From the IMG/VR virus record IMGVR_UViG_3300031673_000177, positions 1 to 40,480 of that record: DNA of 40,480 nucleotides. The stretch is one strand, 5' to 3'. Shown here in pieces: positions 17,710-25,524 of the stretch. Source of the stretch: a virus. Positions within the stretch are counted from its first letter, which is position 1. Every line of letters starts with the position of its first letter. The notes under the pieces are model-generated. The model had not been told where the DNA came from. It was given only the letters and a program-made list of their open reading frames with translations, and did no database searches. Both the position numbers and the translations under genes were made by a program.

Positions 17710-18713
17710 CCGAACACCGCCGGGCCGGCCCCGATAACGCGCGCGGCCGTGGCGAGTTGCTGGCCGTACTTTGTAAGGTTCCACTGGCCCCACTCTTCAA
17801 TCGAGGCCAGCGCCTGGTAGGACGCAGACACGTCGCCGACAGACTTGGACGTTAGGATGCCCACGGCCACGCCCTGCGCCGCGATCTGCGCGGCATTGGC
17901 CGCCACAGGTACTTGCGTCTGGCTTTGCACGGGCCAGGTGGCATAAAGCGCATCGCTGGGGGCCGGGGCAGTCAGCGTGATGGTGACGCCGGATAACGTG
18001 TAGTCCGCATCCGCACCGGGCGTCAGGAACAGCCCGTTGTTGGACAAGGACTGCAGCACGCCGCCCGGAGGTTGCCCGCTCAAGGTGTAGACGGCCTGCC
18101 CCGCTACTCCGACCGGCGTCTCGCCGTGCACCACCGTCTGCCAGGCCGTGGCGAGCGCCGTGGCGTCCGTCTCGGCCCACAAGGTGGCGTAGTGCGCGAT
18201 GAACCACGCCACGGCGATGGCCCACTGGTCGAACCAGCGCGCCTGTACCAGCGACGCCACTGCCAGGCTGAGATATGCCTGCAACACGGCCAATGGCACT
18301 ACGGGCTGTGTATAAAATGTGGCCGGGGCATTGATGACGGTGGAAGTAGCGGCCAAGGCCACCGTTATGGTGGTCGCACCCGTCAGCGCCGTGATCACAC
18401 TGCCTGGAGGCAGCCCCGCGCACTGCATGAACTGCCCCGCCGCCAGACCGTTGGTCGACGGTACTGTGACTGTCTGGCTGCCCAGCGTGGTGGAGCAATT
18501 GGCCAGCTGCGTAGGCGGCCCGAAGAACTTAGGGCTGAACGCCAGGAAGTTGTCCAGGTAGTAAGGCGGGTTGAGCCCAAAAACGAAGTTGGTGGAGAGG
18601 CCGAAACCGTTCCAGCCGGACCCGCCCGCCATGCCGCTGCCCCACGTATTGTCGTAGAGGGCGGTGAAGTCCGGCCAGAAGCCGCTGCCGGTGTACGCCT
18701 GATAGCCGCCCAT
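17706..18713 (-). CDS. DUF4054-like head-tail connector with two inserted modules
   Basis: The core of this 335-residue protein (residues 138-190, with YLSLAVASLVQARWFDQWAI, and 265-335, with GILTSKSVGDVSASYQ, WGQWNLTKYGQQLATAARVI) resembles DUF4054 head-completion proteins. Residues 73-134 (TVTVPSTNGLAAGQFMQCAG and on) and 197-263 (HGETPVGVAGQAVYTLSGQP and on) are two different beta-sandwich modules that recur in other virion proteins here. They are probably surface decorations. The gene follows a small unknown gene after 17 bases. Confidence 0.72.
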   Translation of the reverse strand: MGGYQAYTGSGFWPDFTALYDNTWGSGMAGGSGWNGFGLSTNFVFGLNPPYYLDNFLAFSPKFFGPPTQLANCSTTLGSQTVTVPSTNGLAAGQFMQCAGLPPGSVITALTGATTITVALAATSTVINAPATFYTQPVVPLAVLQAYLSLAVASLVQARWFDQWAIAVAWFIAHYATLWAETDATALATAWQTVVHGETPVGVAGQAVYTLSGQPPGGVLQSLSNNGLFLTPGADADYTLSGVTITLTAPAPSDALYATWPVQSQTQVPVAANAAQIAAQGVAVGILTSKSVGDVSASYQALASIEEWGQWNLTKYGQQLATAARVIGAGPAVFG

Positions 18714-18730
18714 CTAGCGCCTCCTGTGGC

Positions 18731-19069
18731 CTACTTGGAAGAAGCCTTGAGTCCAACCGCCTTGCCTGCATCCTTCGCAGGCTTCGCCTTTGGAGCGTCC
18801 TCTTCGACGTGGTCTTCAGACATAACAGGTTCTAGCGCAGCAGCCTCAATGGCGGCTTCTTCGGTCTTTACAACTGGCGCGGGCGCAGGCGGCGTAAGGT
18901 CGACAATGCTGCCGTCCTTGATGCCCAGCTTGTAAGTCGCAGTTTCGACAATCCATTCCGGCGCGGCCACGGGTTTGCCGTTGGATGTGCGCCCGAGCGC
19001 CACGGTACGCGCAGCGCCGTCCACGTCACAATTGAAAATCTTGGATCGATTCAGGTAGATTTGACGCAT
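18731..19069 (-). CDS. Unknown small structural-operon protein
   Basis: I place the start at ATG 19069, behind a strong AAGGAGGAGG site, giving 112 residues; the frame upstream covers a terminator and is unlikely to be coding. The product begins MRQIYLNRSKIFNCDVDGAA and has an N-terminal beta-rich half, then a Pro/Ala/Glu-rich C-terminal half (VKTEEAAIEAAALEPVMSED; AKDAGKAVGLKASSK). I recognise no family. It is the first gene after the terminator and so begins the neck operon. Confidence 0.65.
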   Translation of the reverse strand: MRQIYLNRSKIFNCDVDGAARTVALGRTSNGKPVAAPEWIVETATYKLGIKDGSIVDLTPPAPAPVVKTEEAAIEAAALEPVMSEDHVEEDAPKAKPAKDAGKAVGLKASSK

Positions 19070-19207
19070 TTCAATTCCTCCTCCTTGCAGGTTGTTGTTA
19101 CGCGGGCAGCCTCGAAGGCCACGGGGCGGCAAGGAGGTGGCACCCCTTGGCCGTTCGGGTCTGATTCGACCGCCCGCGCAACGTCGTTGAAGTCGAATTT
19201 CGGGCAC

Positions 19208-19234
19208 AGAAAAGGCCGCCTGGTTGGGCGGCCT
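19208..19234 (-). terminator. Intrinsic terminator after the capsid/endonuclease genes
   Basis: On the minus strand the sequence AGGCCGCC, a 6-base loop and GGCGGCCT form a perfect 8-bp GC-rich stem (19213-19220 with 19227-19234), followed by TTTTCTG. It lies 25 bases past the end of the endonuclease remnant and well before the next gene's ribosome site, so it would end transcripts of the capsid genes and leave the neck genes to another promoter or read-through. Confidence 0.75.
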
Positions 19235-19258
19235 GTGTGGTGCGCTTTGGTTGCGTGG

Positions 19259-20038
19259 TTATTTCTCAGGCTTAGACATTCCGCGAACTTTATACCACCA
19301 AGCACTGCGTTCCTCTGAAGTCAGCGCGGCCCATCTTGCCTTTGCAGATATAGAACATTTGGAGCGCGCCTCCGAAGTTCGGTGACCATCAGTTATAGCC
19401 TTGCGCCAAGCAGCCCGCTGCTTTGTTGTAGCCGTTTTAAAGCGGCTGTGCGCTCCCTCGGAGCAAGCTCGGCGGTGAGAAGCCGTTCGCATCTTGGCCT
19501 TAAACGCAGCTAAATTCTTAGGGTCTTTGTAAAACTTCGAAACGGACGCCGTACGGCGCGCTAACAGATCAGATGACATGCTCGCGGCAAGCGCCGTTCT
19601 GTACTCAAAAGACTCCATTCTTCTAAGGTGCAGAGCGCGGTTAGCGTCCGACGAAAACCAAACCTGCTTGGCAAAGCGCATCTTAGCTCTGGTTTCTTCA
19701 GTGTGTCTGAGCCCAGAAGCACCTTCACCGCCCGTCGTAAGGTTGTAGCCGCCTGGCGCCAACGTTCGTAAATTCTTAATCCACAGCGTTTCTGCTTTGT
19801 TGAGCGTGTGCACGGTTCAACACCGCTGCACGATTTCCATCCTAAAGTTTTCTACACCATACGCGGCTATCGCGCAATGCAGGTACAATCTTGAAGTGCC
19901 GGATAGAGCAGCGTTGATGTGCGCACGCCAGCGCTTTTCAGGCTCACGTTTTTCAGTTTTACCAACGTACTGCATATTGTTGGTCAAGTTAGTTATGACG
20001 TAAATTACGCCTGCCCAGCAAGAGTTCAGCTTAGCCAA
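19259..20038 (-). pseudogene. GIY-YIG homing endonuclease split by an in-frame TGA
   Basis: The gene starts at TTG 20038 behind GGAG. Residues 10-28 (GVIYVITNLTNNMQYVGKT) are a clear GIY-YIG core, followed by RWRAHINAA and IAAYGVENFRMEIVQRC. A TGA at 19817-19819 then interrupts the frame. The same frame continues with LNKAETLWIKNLRTLAPGGY and NLTTGGEG, then GLRHTEETRAKMRF, a NUMOD3-like DNA-binding motif, to a stop at 19259. The half after the stop carries the segment that normally holds the family's catalytic Glu (LNxxExxWI). No frameshift is present: only this one codon breaks the gene. A GTG at 19813 could restart translation. Confidence 0.82.
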
Positions 20039-20063
20039 TGACCGTCTCCATCACCGCCCAATT

Positions 20064-20133
20064 AATTTGGGGAAGCGCGGTGGACGTACCGCGCTTATCA
20101 CGCCGGATCATGACTCCGACGCTATCCCCAAAT
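20064..20133. repeat. Nested inverted repeats between capsid and endonuclease genes
   Basis: An 8-base inverted repeat (ATTTGGGG at 20065-20072 and CCCCAAAT at 20126-20133) encloses a 9-bp perfect hairpin (AAGCGCGGT at 20073-20081 with ACCGCGCTT at 20088-20096, 6-base loop). It lies between the major capsid stop and the endonuclease start. There is no T-run after the hairpin on either strand, so it is not a standard terminator. It could be an mRNA-processing or stability element or mark the edge of the endonuclease insertion. Confidence 0.5.
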
Positions 20134-20151
20134 ATATTTTACTACACTACG

Positions 20152-21222
20152 CTAGATTCCGTCAGCATAGACCTGCGTGGTGGTCCTCTTGAAAATTACT
20201 TCGCCAATGCACGCCATATAAGCGGTTTCGTAGGCAACGCCGGCCCTCGTGGTGGGAACGGTCATCACCTTGGTCATGACCTGCGGCACCTTGAGGTAGA
20301 GCGACTTCTTGTCGTTCTTGTAGAACACGGCACGGTCCAGCCCGTTGCCAGGCTGCCCCGGAGCCGCAGTGTTGCCGGCGCCAGTGCCGCTGATCCAGGG
20401 ATTGGGCAGCGGATTGATGCGGAAGTTGATGCCATGGTGTGCTGCAATGCAATGCTTCTCAATGTACTCAATGACGGACATCGCCACCGGCACGCCAGCG
20501 ATTGCCTGGGGTTGAGTGAGCACGTTGAACTGCGTGTAGGGAATCAACAGCCGATCAGCCATGCCCTCCTGCGCAGCGAACCCGCTGTTGCTAAGCGTCT
20601 GCGTCAGGCCGTAGTTGACATCCGCCAGAATCTCGTTGGGCGTCTTCTTGGCCCACGTGGTGGAGCCGCCAGCGCCAGCGGGCACCACATACTCGTACAC
20701 GTTGGGGTTGTTGATCAGCGCGGCGCCGCCCAGGAACCCAGCATAGACCACGAAGTCAATGGCCTTCACATAGTTCGTTTCCACGCTGTTTTCGTAGAGC
20801 TCCTGCAAGCTGAACGGCGGCGCCTGCCCGGTCCGAAGCGCGAACTCCATGCGCTGCAGATCGACATAGGTCACCGTCATGCCCATGGCCCAGATGTAGG
20901 TCGCCCACACACCCTTCTGCACGTCGGCCTGAGCCTCGGGCAGTTCGGTGTTGTTGGTGCCCTGCAATCCGTAGTTCTGGGTGCCCGTGGTGGCGTAGTT
21001 GGCGCTCCACGCGCTGAGGAACTGCGGGAAGCCCCCGCCTGTCTCAACGGTAATGTCGCGCGGATGGGTGACGGCCTGGAGCGGTTCCACCAAGTCGGTA
21101 TCAATGAGTTCGAGCTGGGCGTTGAGGAAGGCCAGGCCGGAAGCGCCCGCAGCATCGAATGCCTGCGCGCGATTGTAGCTTGGATATCCGTCATACCCAC
21201 GCGTTTTCATTTTGCGTGCCAT
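20152..21222 (-). CDS. Major capsid protein, DUF2184-like
   Basis: This 356-residue protein fits the DUF2184 capsid family: a short N-terminus, AQAFDAAGASGLAFLNAQLE then LIDTDLVEPL; NYATTGTQNYGLQGTNNTEL; AMGMTVTYVDLQRMEFALRT; NYVKAIDFVVYAG; and a C-terminal domain ending ETAYMACIGEVIFKRTTTQV. It follows the cement protein gene after 33 bases. It should form the HK97-fold shell of the head. Confidence 0.87.
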   Translation of the reverse strand: MARKMKTRGYDGYPSYNRAQAFDAAGASGLAFLNAQLELIDTDLVEPLQAVTHPRDITVETGGGFPQFLSAWSANYATTGTQNYGLQGTNNTELPEAQADVQKGVWATYIWAMGMTVTYVDLQRMEFALRTGQAPPFSLQELYENSVETNYVKAIDFVVYAGFLGGAALINNPNVYEYVVPAGAGGSTTWAKKTPNEILADVNYGLTQTLSNSGFAAQEGMADRLLIPYTQFNVLTQPQAIAGVPVAMSVIEYIEKHCIAAHHGINFRINPLPNPWISGTGAGNTAAPGQPGNGLDRAVFYKNDKKSLYLKVPQVMTKVMTVPTTRAGVAYETAYMACIGEVIFKRTTTQVYADGI

Positions 21223-21255
21223 GATTGTGATGTTCTCCTCTCGTGTGGGTATGGG

Positions 21256-22074
21256 TTAAGCCTGGTTGCGGATCTTGAAGGTGATCTCGGCCACGCTGTT
21301 GACGTCTACCGCGCCAGTACGCATCGCCGTGTTGGGCGCGAGTACCAGGTTGCTGAACGTGATCAGGGCACCCGCCGCGCTGGCAACGGTGAGGTTCTGG
21401 CTGATGGTGACGGAGGTGTTTGCAATCAGGCTCACGACATAGCTGCCTGCCGGCACGCCGATGCCCGACACCACCTGCCCGACCTGAATATTGGCCGTGC
21501 TGGCGAACGGGATAACTGCCTGCCCGGCAGCGGCAGCTCCTGCGCCCACGGCCACACTGAACAGGTCGGTGGCTGCAGGAGCGCCCACTTCCCAGTCACC
21601 CACGGTACCTGCGGTAACTGCGCCGTTGGCCACCACGCGGGTGTAAACCGGCGCGCCGCTGGTGGGTGAGTTGGCCACGGATACCATTACGGTACCGTTG
21701 CCGCGCTCCAGCACCTCGGCCATCTGGCCGGGGGCGTAGTAGCCAACCTGCAAGTCGCCCGGCTGGATACCCGCGCCGAACGGGTAGGCAAGCTGCGTCT
21801 GCACTTCGCGGACAGCCATGCCGGCGAACTGCGTGGCCACCAGTGCGATATTGGCCACTGCGTTATTGACGGCGTCGGCCACGCTAGTCCACACGCCGCC
21901 AGTAGCCGTGTTGATCAGCACGGCGGGGTCGCCGAAGTTGAGGTTGTAAGCCGCGCTGAAGGGCGTGAACACGCGCGCCGGAACGACGCGCTCACCCTGG
22001 CGGCTGATGGTACCGGGGAACCCGAGGTTCGGCCCGGTGACTGGGATGACCTGTCCGAAGCTAAGAGGGGCCAT
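21256..22074 (-). CDS. Head cement/decoration protein, Gp24-like
   Basis: This 272-residue protein begins APLSFGQVIPVTGPNLGFPG and contains PARVFTPFSAAYNLNFGDPA and VREVQTQLAYPFGAGIQPGD, a pattern typical of structural cement proteins encoded between the protease/scaffold and the DUF2184 capsid. Residues about 185-240 (STANIQVGQVVSGIGVPAGS; SVTISQNLTVASAAGALITF) are an inserted copy of a module shared with three other virion proteins here. It probably stabilises the shell. Confidence 0.75.
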   Translation of the reverse strand: MAPLSFGQVIPVTGPNLGFPGTISRQGERVVPARVFTPFSAAYNLNFGDPAVLINTATGGVWTSVADAVNNAVANIALVATQFAGMAVREVQTQLAYPFGAGIQPGDLQVGYYAPGQMAEVLERGNGTVMVSVANSPTSGAPVYTRVVANGAVTAGTVGDWEVGAPAATDLFSVAVGAGAAAAGQAVIPFASTANIQVGQVVSGIGVPAGSYVVSLIANTSVTISQNLTVASAAGALITFSNLVLAPNTAMRTGAVDVNSVAEITFKIRNQA

Positions 22075-22077
22075 TGG

Positions 22078-23718
22078 TTATTTACCTGCCTTTCCCGCCC
22101 GGAGACGGTCGTAGATGTCCTGCACCTTGGCGTTGGCATCGGCCGCCGCGCCGACAGCGTCGCCTGCCTGTGCTCGGCTGGGCAACTTGCCAGTGCGCGC
22201 GTGCGCTGCACGTGTGAACCCACCATAGTTAGCCGCAGCGTCACGCACGCGGCTTTTGCCGCGCAGTACGCCGAGCGCCGTGTTGAACCCGTCCATTGCG
22301 GCCTTCTGCCGTGGGTCACGGGGGTTGAGCCGCGCAATCACCGGGCGCAGCGTGTTGAGCGCGGCGGTGGCACCATCGTGCGCGGTGGCGCGGTCCTTAG
22401 CGGGTTTCTTGTCGCGGGCCTTGCCGTCGCGACAGCCGCACTCAGGGCATGCTTCCTCGTCCATAGCTGCGCCGCAGTGCGCGCATTCCATGTCCTCTTC
22501 GTCGTCCTCGGCGATGATGTCTTCCTCACCGTCCGGTCCCATCTCCTCCGGGTCAGGTTCGTCTGCCGCCACCACTTCCTCCAACTCTGCGGGGTCAGCT
22601 TCAACGATGTCTTCCTCGTCGTCCTCGACCTGGTGCTCTGGCTCCTGGGCTTCCTGGCCGAAAAACTCCTTGAGCATGCTGCCAAGCTCGTTAAGGTCTT
22701 CGTCGCCGGCCTTGCGGTCGCCCATGGTGTCGAGCATACGGTCGAACGCATCATGCATGCGCTGACGGCGGTCGTTGGTGTGGGTGACTTCAATCTCGGG
22801 GTCCAGGTCGCGACCATGACGCTTGCGGTCCTTCACCTGTTCGGTCTCCTCGATCTCGAAGGGTTCGTCCTTGCCGGCGCGCTTGCCAATATCCATCGCC
22901 GCCTCAGCCAGTTCTTCCGGGGTCGTGTCTGCATCAGCCGCCATGGCCTTCAGTCCACGTCCCCAGATGTGCAACAGGGGGTTTTTCACCTTGCGCTTCT
23001 CCTTGTGCCGTTGTGGTTCGTTGATGTTTGCCACCGCATGCCCGTTCCCGGACCCTGGAGGCGGTAACGAGGCCTCGGGCTCGGGCGGAGCGGCGCGTGG
23101 GGGAGGGTCTCCAGCCGCGTTGTCGCCGATGGACACCAGGTCCCCGGCGCGACCCTTGGGCACGACGGCGTTGTGATTCGCCACCATGTCGCATTGGATA
23201 ATCTTGTCGCCGTCGCGGTCAATGCCGAAGTCATAACCGAGGCTGACGTCGCGGGCGCGTTTGTCCAGCACCTTCTGGATAAGCTGCTCGCCGCTGATAA
23301 TGATGTCGGCGATAATGGGCCACTCGCCGTCGTCCAGCGGTTCCGGCCCCTTGCGCGGGTTCTGAATGTGACCCTGCGAGTACTTGCTGAATGTGGCCGG
23401 GGTGACGAAATTGGGCGGATGCCCATCAGTTACTGGTCTGCCATTGAGGCTTGCCAGAAACGTTGGGCTAAACACTTCCTCGGGAGGCCGGTAAAGATCG
23501 ATCATCGCGGCGGGGTTGGCCGTGTCGATGCCCAACTCCTTGGCGCGGTCAAGAGGCAGATCACGCACGGCGTACTGCTGCCAGCCCGTGCGGGCCACCG
23601 GGCAGCCCACTATGAGCAGACTGCCATCCGGCATCTCGCTGATATGCTCGCTCAGCGGGCTGGCCAGGTAGCCATGCACGGTACGCGTGGCAGGGATGAG
23701 TTCGGGTTCTTCGTTCAT
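22078..23718 (-). CDS. DUF2213 prohead protease with acidic scaffold-like tail
   Basis: Residues 1-175 of this 546-residue protein match DUF2213: HGYLASPLSEHISEMPDGS, VARTGWQQYAVRDLPLD, LASLNGRPVTDGHPPNF, DVSLGYDFGIDRDGDK and a closing MVANHNAVVPKGRAGD. DUF2213 proteins are prohead proteases or protease-like. The rest is acidic and helical, as in scaffolds, with RMHDAFDRMLDTMGDR near residue 320 and a zinc-ribbon (CAHCGAAMDEEACPECGCRD) near residues 410-435. It sits next to cement and capsid genes as expected. A protease-scaffold fusion is inferred. Confidence 0.82.
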   Translation of the reverse strand: MNEEPELIPATRTVHGYLASPLSEHISEMPDGSLLIVGCPVARTGWQQYAVRDLPLDRAKELGIDTANPAAMIDLYRPPEEVFSPTFLASLNGRPVTDGHPPNFVTPATFSKYSQGHIQNPRKGPEPLDDGEWPIIADIIISGEQLIQKVLDKRARDVSLGYDFGIDRDGDKIIQCDMVANHNAVVPKGRAGDLVSIGDNAAGDPPPRAAPPEPEASLPPPGSGNGHAVANINEPQRHKEKRKVKNPLLHIWGRGLKAMAADADTTPEELAEAAMDIGKRAGKDEPFEIEETEQVKDRKRHGRDLDPEIEVTHTNDRRQRMHDAFDRMLDTMGDRKAGDEDLNELGSMLKEFFGQEAQEPEHQVEDDEEDIVEADPAELEEVVAADEPDPEEMGPDGEEDIIAEDDEEDMECAHCGAAMDEEACPECGCRDGKARDKKPAKDRATAHDGATAALNTLRPVIARLNPRDPRQKAAMDGFNTALGVLRGKSRVRDAAANYGGFTRAAHARTGKLPSRAQAGDAVGAAADANAKVQDIYDRLRAGKAGK

Positions 23719-23721
23719 AGG

Positions 23722-25170
23722 CTACACGCTCAAAAACATCGGCGAGCCGCCGTGGGTGGGCGCTGCGTCGGCTGCGCGGGAGCGACGGCCGTCCCTCGCC
23801 TCCAGCCTTCCAAGCTCGGCCTTGGCCACTGTGTTACCAGGCGCGCGGCGCGTTTCGCGGCGCAGTTGCGCGACGTGTGCGGAGTGGGACTCTGCGTCCT
23901 TCGCCCAAGCGGCGTTTTTATCACGAGGTGACACACGATACAACTCTTCGCCGGGGCGCACACCTGCCTTTGCCTTTCGCATGGCGTCATTCCAGCTACT
24001 GGCGGTGATGACAATATCTCGCCACGCACCTTTAGGGTCGCCATTCTTTGGCTGATAACCCACATCATACGGACCTTCTATGGCGTCCTTCGCCCCATAC
24101 TTCTTGGCGTTGATGGCGCCGGCCACCTTCTCGGCGTACTCCTTGGACTTGCCCTCGCTTTCCAGTTTCTTGACCATCTTGTTCCAGCCGAGGTGTTCGT
24201 CCTTCGCATAACCATCCTTGTCGCGCGGGGTCCAGGTATTGCGAGCATCTGGCCTATATTTGGGCTTTTTAGACAGATCGCCCGGTTTTACTTTGGTAGA
24301 GAAAATACCGCCGCAAGAAGCATGCTGGCAACCAGCGATTCCCTCTTTACCACAGTAAGTGCAGAGCCCGTGTGACTTTCCGGTGATGTCGTCATTGACG
24401 GGGATGGGTGCAAGGCCGGAGTCCTTCCCATTCGCGATCATCTTCTTCCGCTCCTCCGCGCTCAGCGCATTCCACTGCGGCACTGTGAGACCAGCCTTCT
24501 CGCGCGGCGTGGCGCCCTTGGCGAATGCTTCGTCCTCGCCCGTGGGGATGGGGGCGGGGAGGTTGTCGAATGCCTTCTCATACCCCGCGCGCTCAAACTC
24601 CTTCCAATTACGCGCCGGCACTACCCAGAATTTACCGTCGTCACCGAGGAATATAGTAGATATGTCGCGACGCGAATTGATCGCCGCCTTTGCCAAGGCG
24701 AGTGATGAATAGCGCGCCACGCCATAGGATGACTGTCGTGCCGGGTCCATCTTGGATACGTCCTCACGCATATCTTTCACGCACGCTAGGCCCGTGGGGA
24801 TGGGGGCGGGGAGGGAGTCCTTTGCCGGCGCCTGGGCTGGGCCACCCTCACGAAGCATCCGAGTCTGCTCAGTGTACGCTTGCCACATCGTCGCCTGTGG
24901 ATACTTTCGGCTGTAATTAGCCCAGAACCCGGCGAACATTCCGGCTCCCTCTTCACTCGCCTGCGTATTGCGTAGTGCCCATTCATAGGCAGGTCTCTCT
25001 GACTTCTTAATAGCCGGCAGTGACCAGTTTTTGTCTTCGTCCTTCCCCTCCGCTTCCCGCTTCTTGGAGTAGGCAATGGCGACGGCCTGCTTTTGCGGTT
25101 TGCCGGCGGCGATCTCGGTCTCGACGTTCTTGCTGAAGCTCTTTGGGCCCTTGCCCGTGATAAGCGGCAT
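23722..25170 (-). CDS. Modular head protein with LPAPIPTG linkers
   Basis: The N-terminus of this 482-residue protein (FSKNVETEIAAGKPQKQAVA, IAYSKKREAEGK) is a motif common in phage head-associated proteins. It continues as several small domains separated by near-identical linkers: SLPAPIPTG before LACVKD, NLPAPIPTGED before a VPQWNALSAEERKKM segment, and GLAPIPVNDD before a Cys/His cluster (CTYCGKEGIAGCQHASC). KKLESEGKSKEYAEKVAGAI and DVGYQPKNGDPKGAWRDIVI follow. No enzyme motif is recognised. It may be an internal or multi-domain virion protein. Confidence 0.68.
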   Translation of the reverse strand: MPLITGKGPKSFSKNVETEIAAGKPQKQAVAIAYSKKREAEGKDEDKNWSLPAIKKSERPAYEWALRNTQASEEGAGMFAGFWANYSRKYPQATMWQAYTEQTRMLREGGPAQAPAKDSLPAPIPTGLACVKDMREDVSKMDPARQSSYGVARYSSLALAKAAINSRRDISTIFLGDDGKFWVVPARNWKEFERAGYEKAFDNLPAPIPTGEDEAFAKGATPREKAGLTVPQWNALSAEERKKMIANGKDSGLAPIPVNDDITGKSHGLCTYCGKEGIAGCQHASCGGIFSTKVKPGDLSKKPKYRPDARNTWTPRDKDGYAKDEHLGWNKMVKKLESEGKSKEYAEKVAGAINAKKYGAKDAIEGPYDVGYQPKNGDPKGAWRDIVITASSWNDAMRKAKAGVRPGEELYRVSPRDKNAAWAKDAESHSAHVAQLRRETRRAPGNTVAKAELGRLEARDGRRSRAADAAPTHGGSPMFLSV

Positions 25171-25179
25171 CTTTGTCTC

Positions 25180-25512
25180 CTAGTTCCCGGTAGCGATGTT
25201 GAGCGTGGCGTCGGGTTGCGAGAACCCGAGCGACGGCGCTGGGCCGGACGTGATGCCGGCGATGTGTGTCTGCCCAGCCAAGCCCAAGAACGTAGCCACG
25301 TGGCCCGGCGCAATGAGCACGCCGGTAGCCACCGTGACGGTGACGGCGTTGGTGCCCAGGGCTACGAACACGGACTGGCCGCTCTGGTTGACAAGGCGCA
25401 CCACGGTATCGCCTGCGGGCGTGCCGGGCAACGCTACGGCAGAGCTGACGGTGTCGAACGACGCGTTGACGGCCGCGTCCACTGTGAACGCGGGTTGGGG
25501 TGCTGTGGCCAT
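25180..25512 (-). CDS. Small capsid-decoration candidate
   Basis: This 110-residue protein is beta-rich, with VVRLVNQSGQSVFVALGTNA, LIAPGHVATF and GQTHIAGIT, ending in LNIATGN. This looks like small phage head proteins with the pattern N-Q-x-x-x-x-V-F-V-x-L-G...P-G...T-H-I-A-x-I. It lies between two large modular head genes. A decoration or minor head role is inferred from pattern and position. Confidence 0.6.
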   Translation of the reverse strand: MATAPQPAFTVDAAVNASFDTVSSAVALPGTPAGDTVVRLVNQSGQSVFVALGTNAVTVTVATGVLIAPGHVATFLGLAGQTHIAGITSGPAPSLGFSQPDATLNIATGN

Positions 25513-25524
25513 GGTGCGTGCTCC

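Noticed and set aside
18731-19207. A 158-residue version of the small gene after the terminator
   Set aside because: The upstream part has no coding character and begins next to the terminator stem; ATG 19069 has a strong ribosome site.
19817-19819. Genome-wide recoding of TGA suggested by the split endonuclease
   Set aside because: Many other genes here end in TGA at positions fixed by ATGA/GTGA overlaps, so TGA acts as a normal stop.
20038-21669. A 543-codon plus-strand open frame
   Set aside because: It is antisense to the major capsid and cement genes, has His/Arg/Val-rich shadow composition and no ribosome site.
22201-23067. A 288-codon plus-strand open frame
   Set aside because: It lies opposite the DUF2213 gene; its leucine/valine-rich sequence is the complement of the acidic scaffold-like coding.
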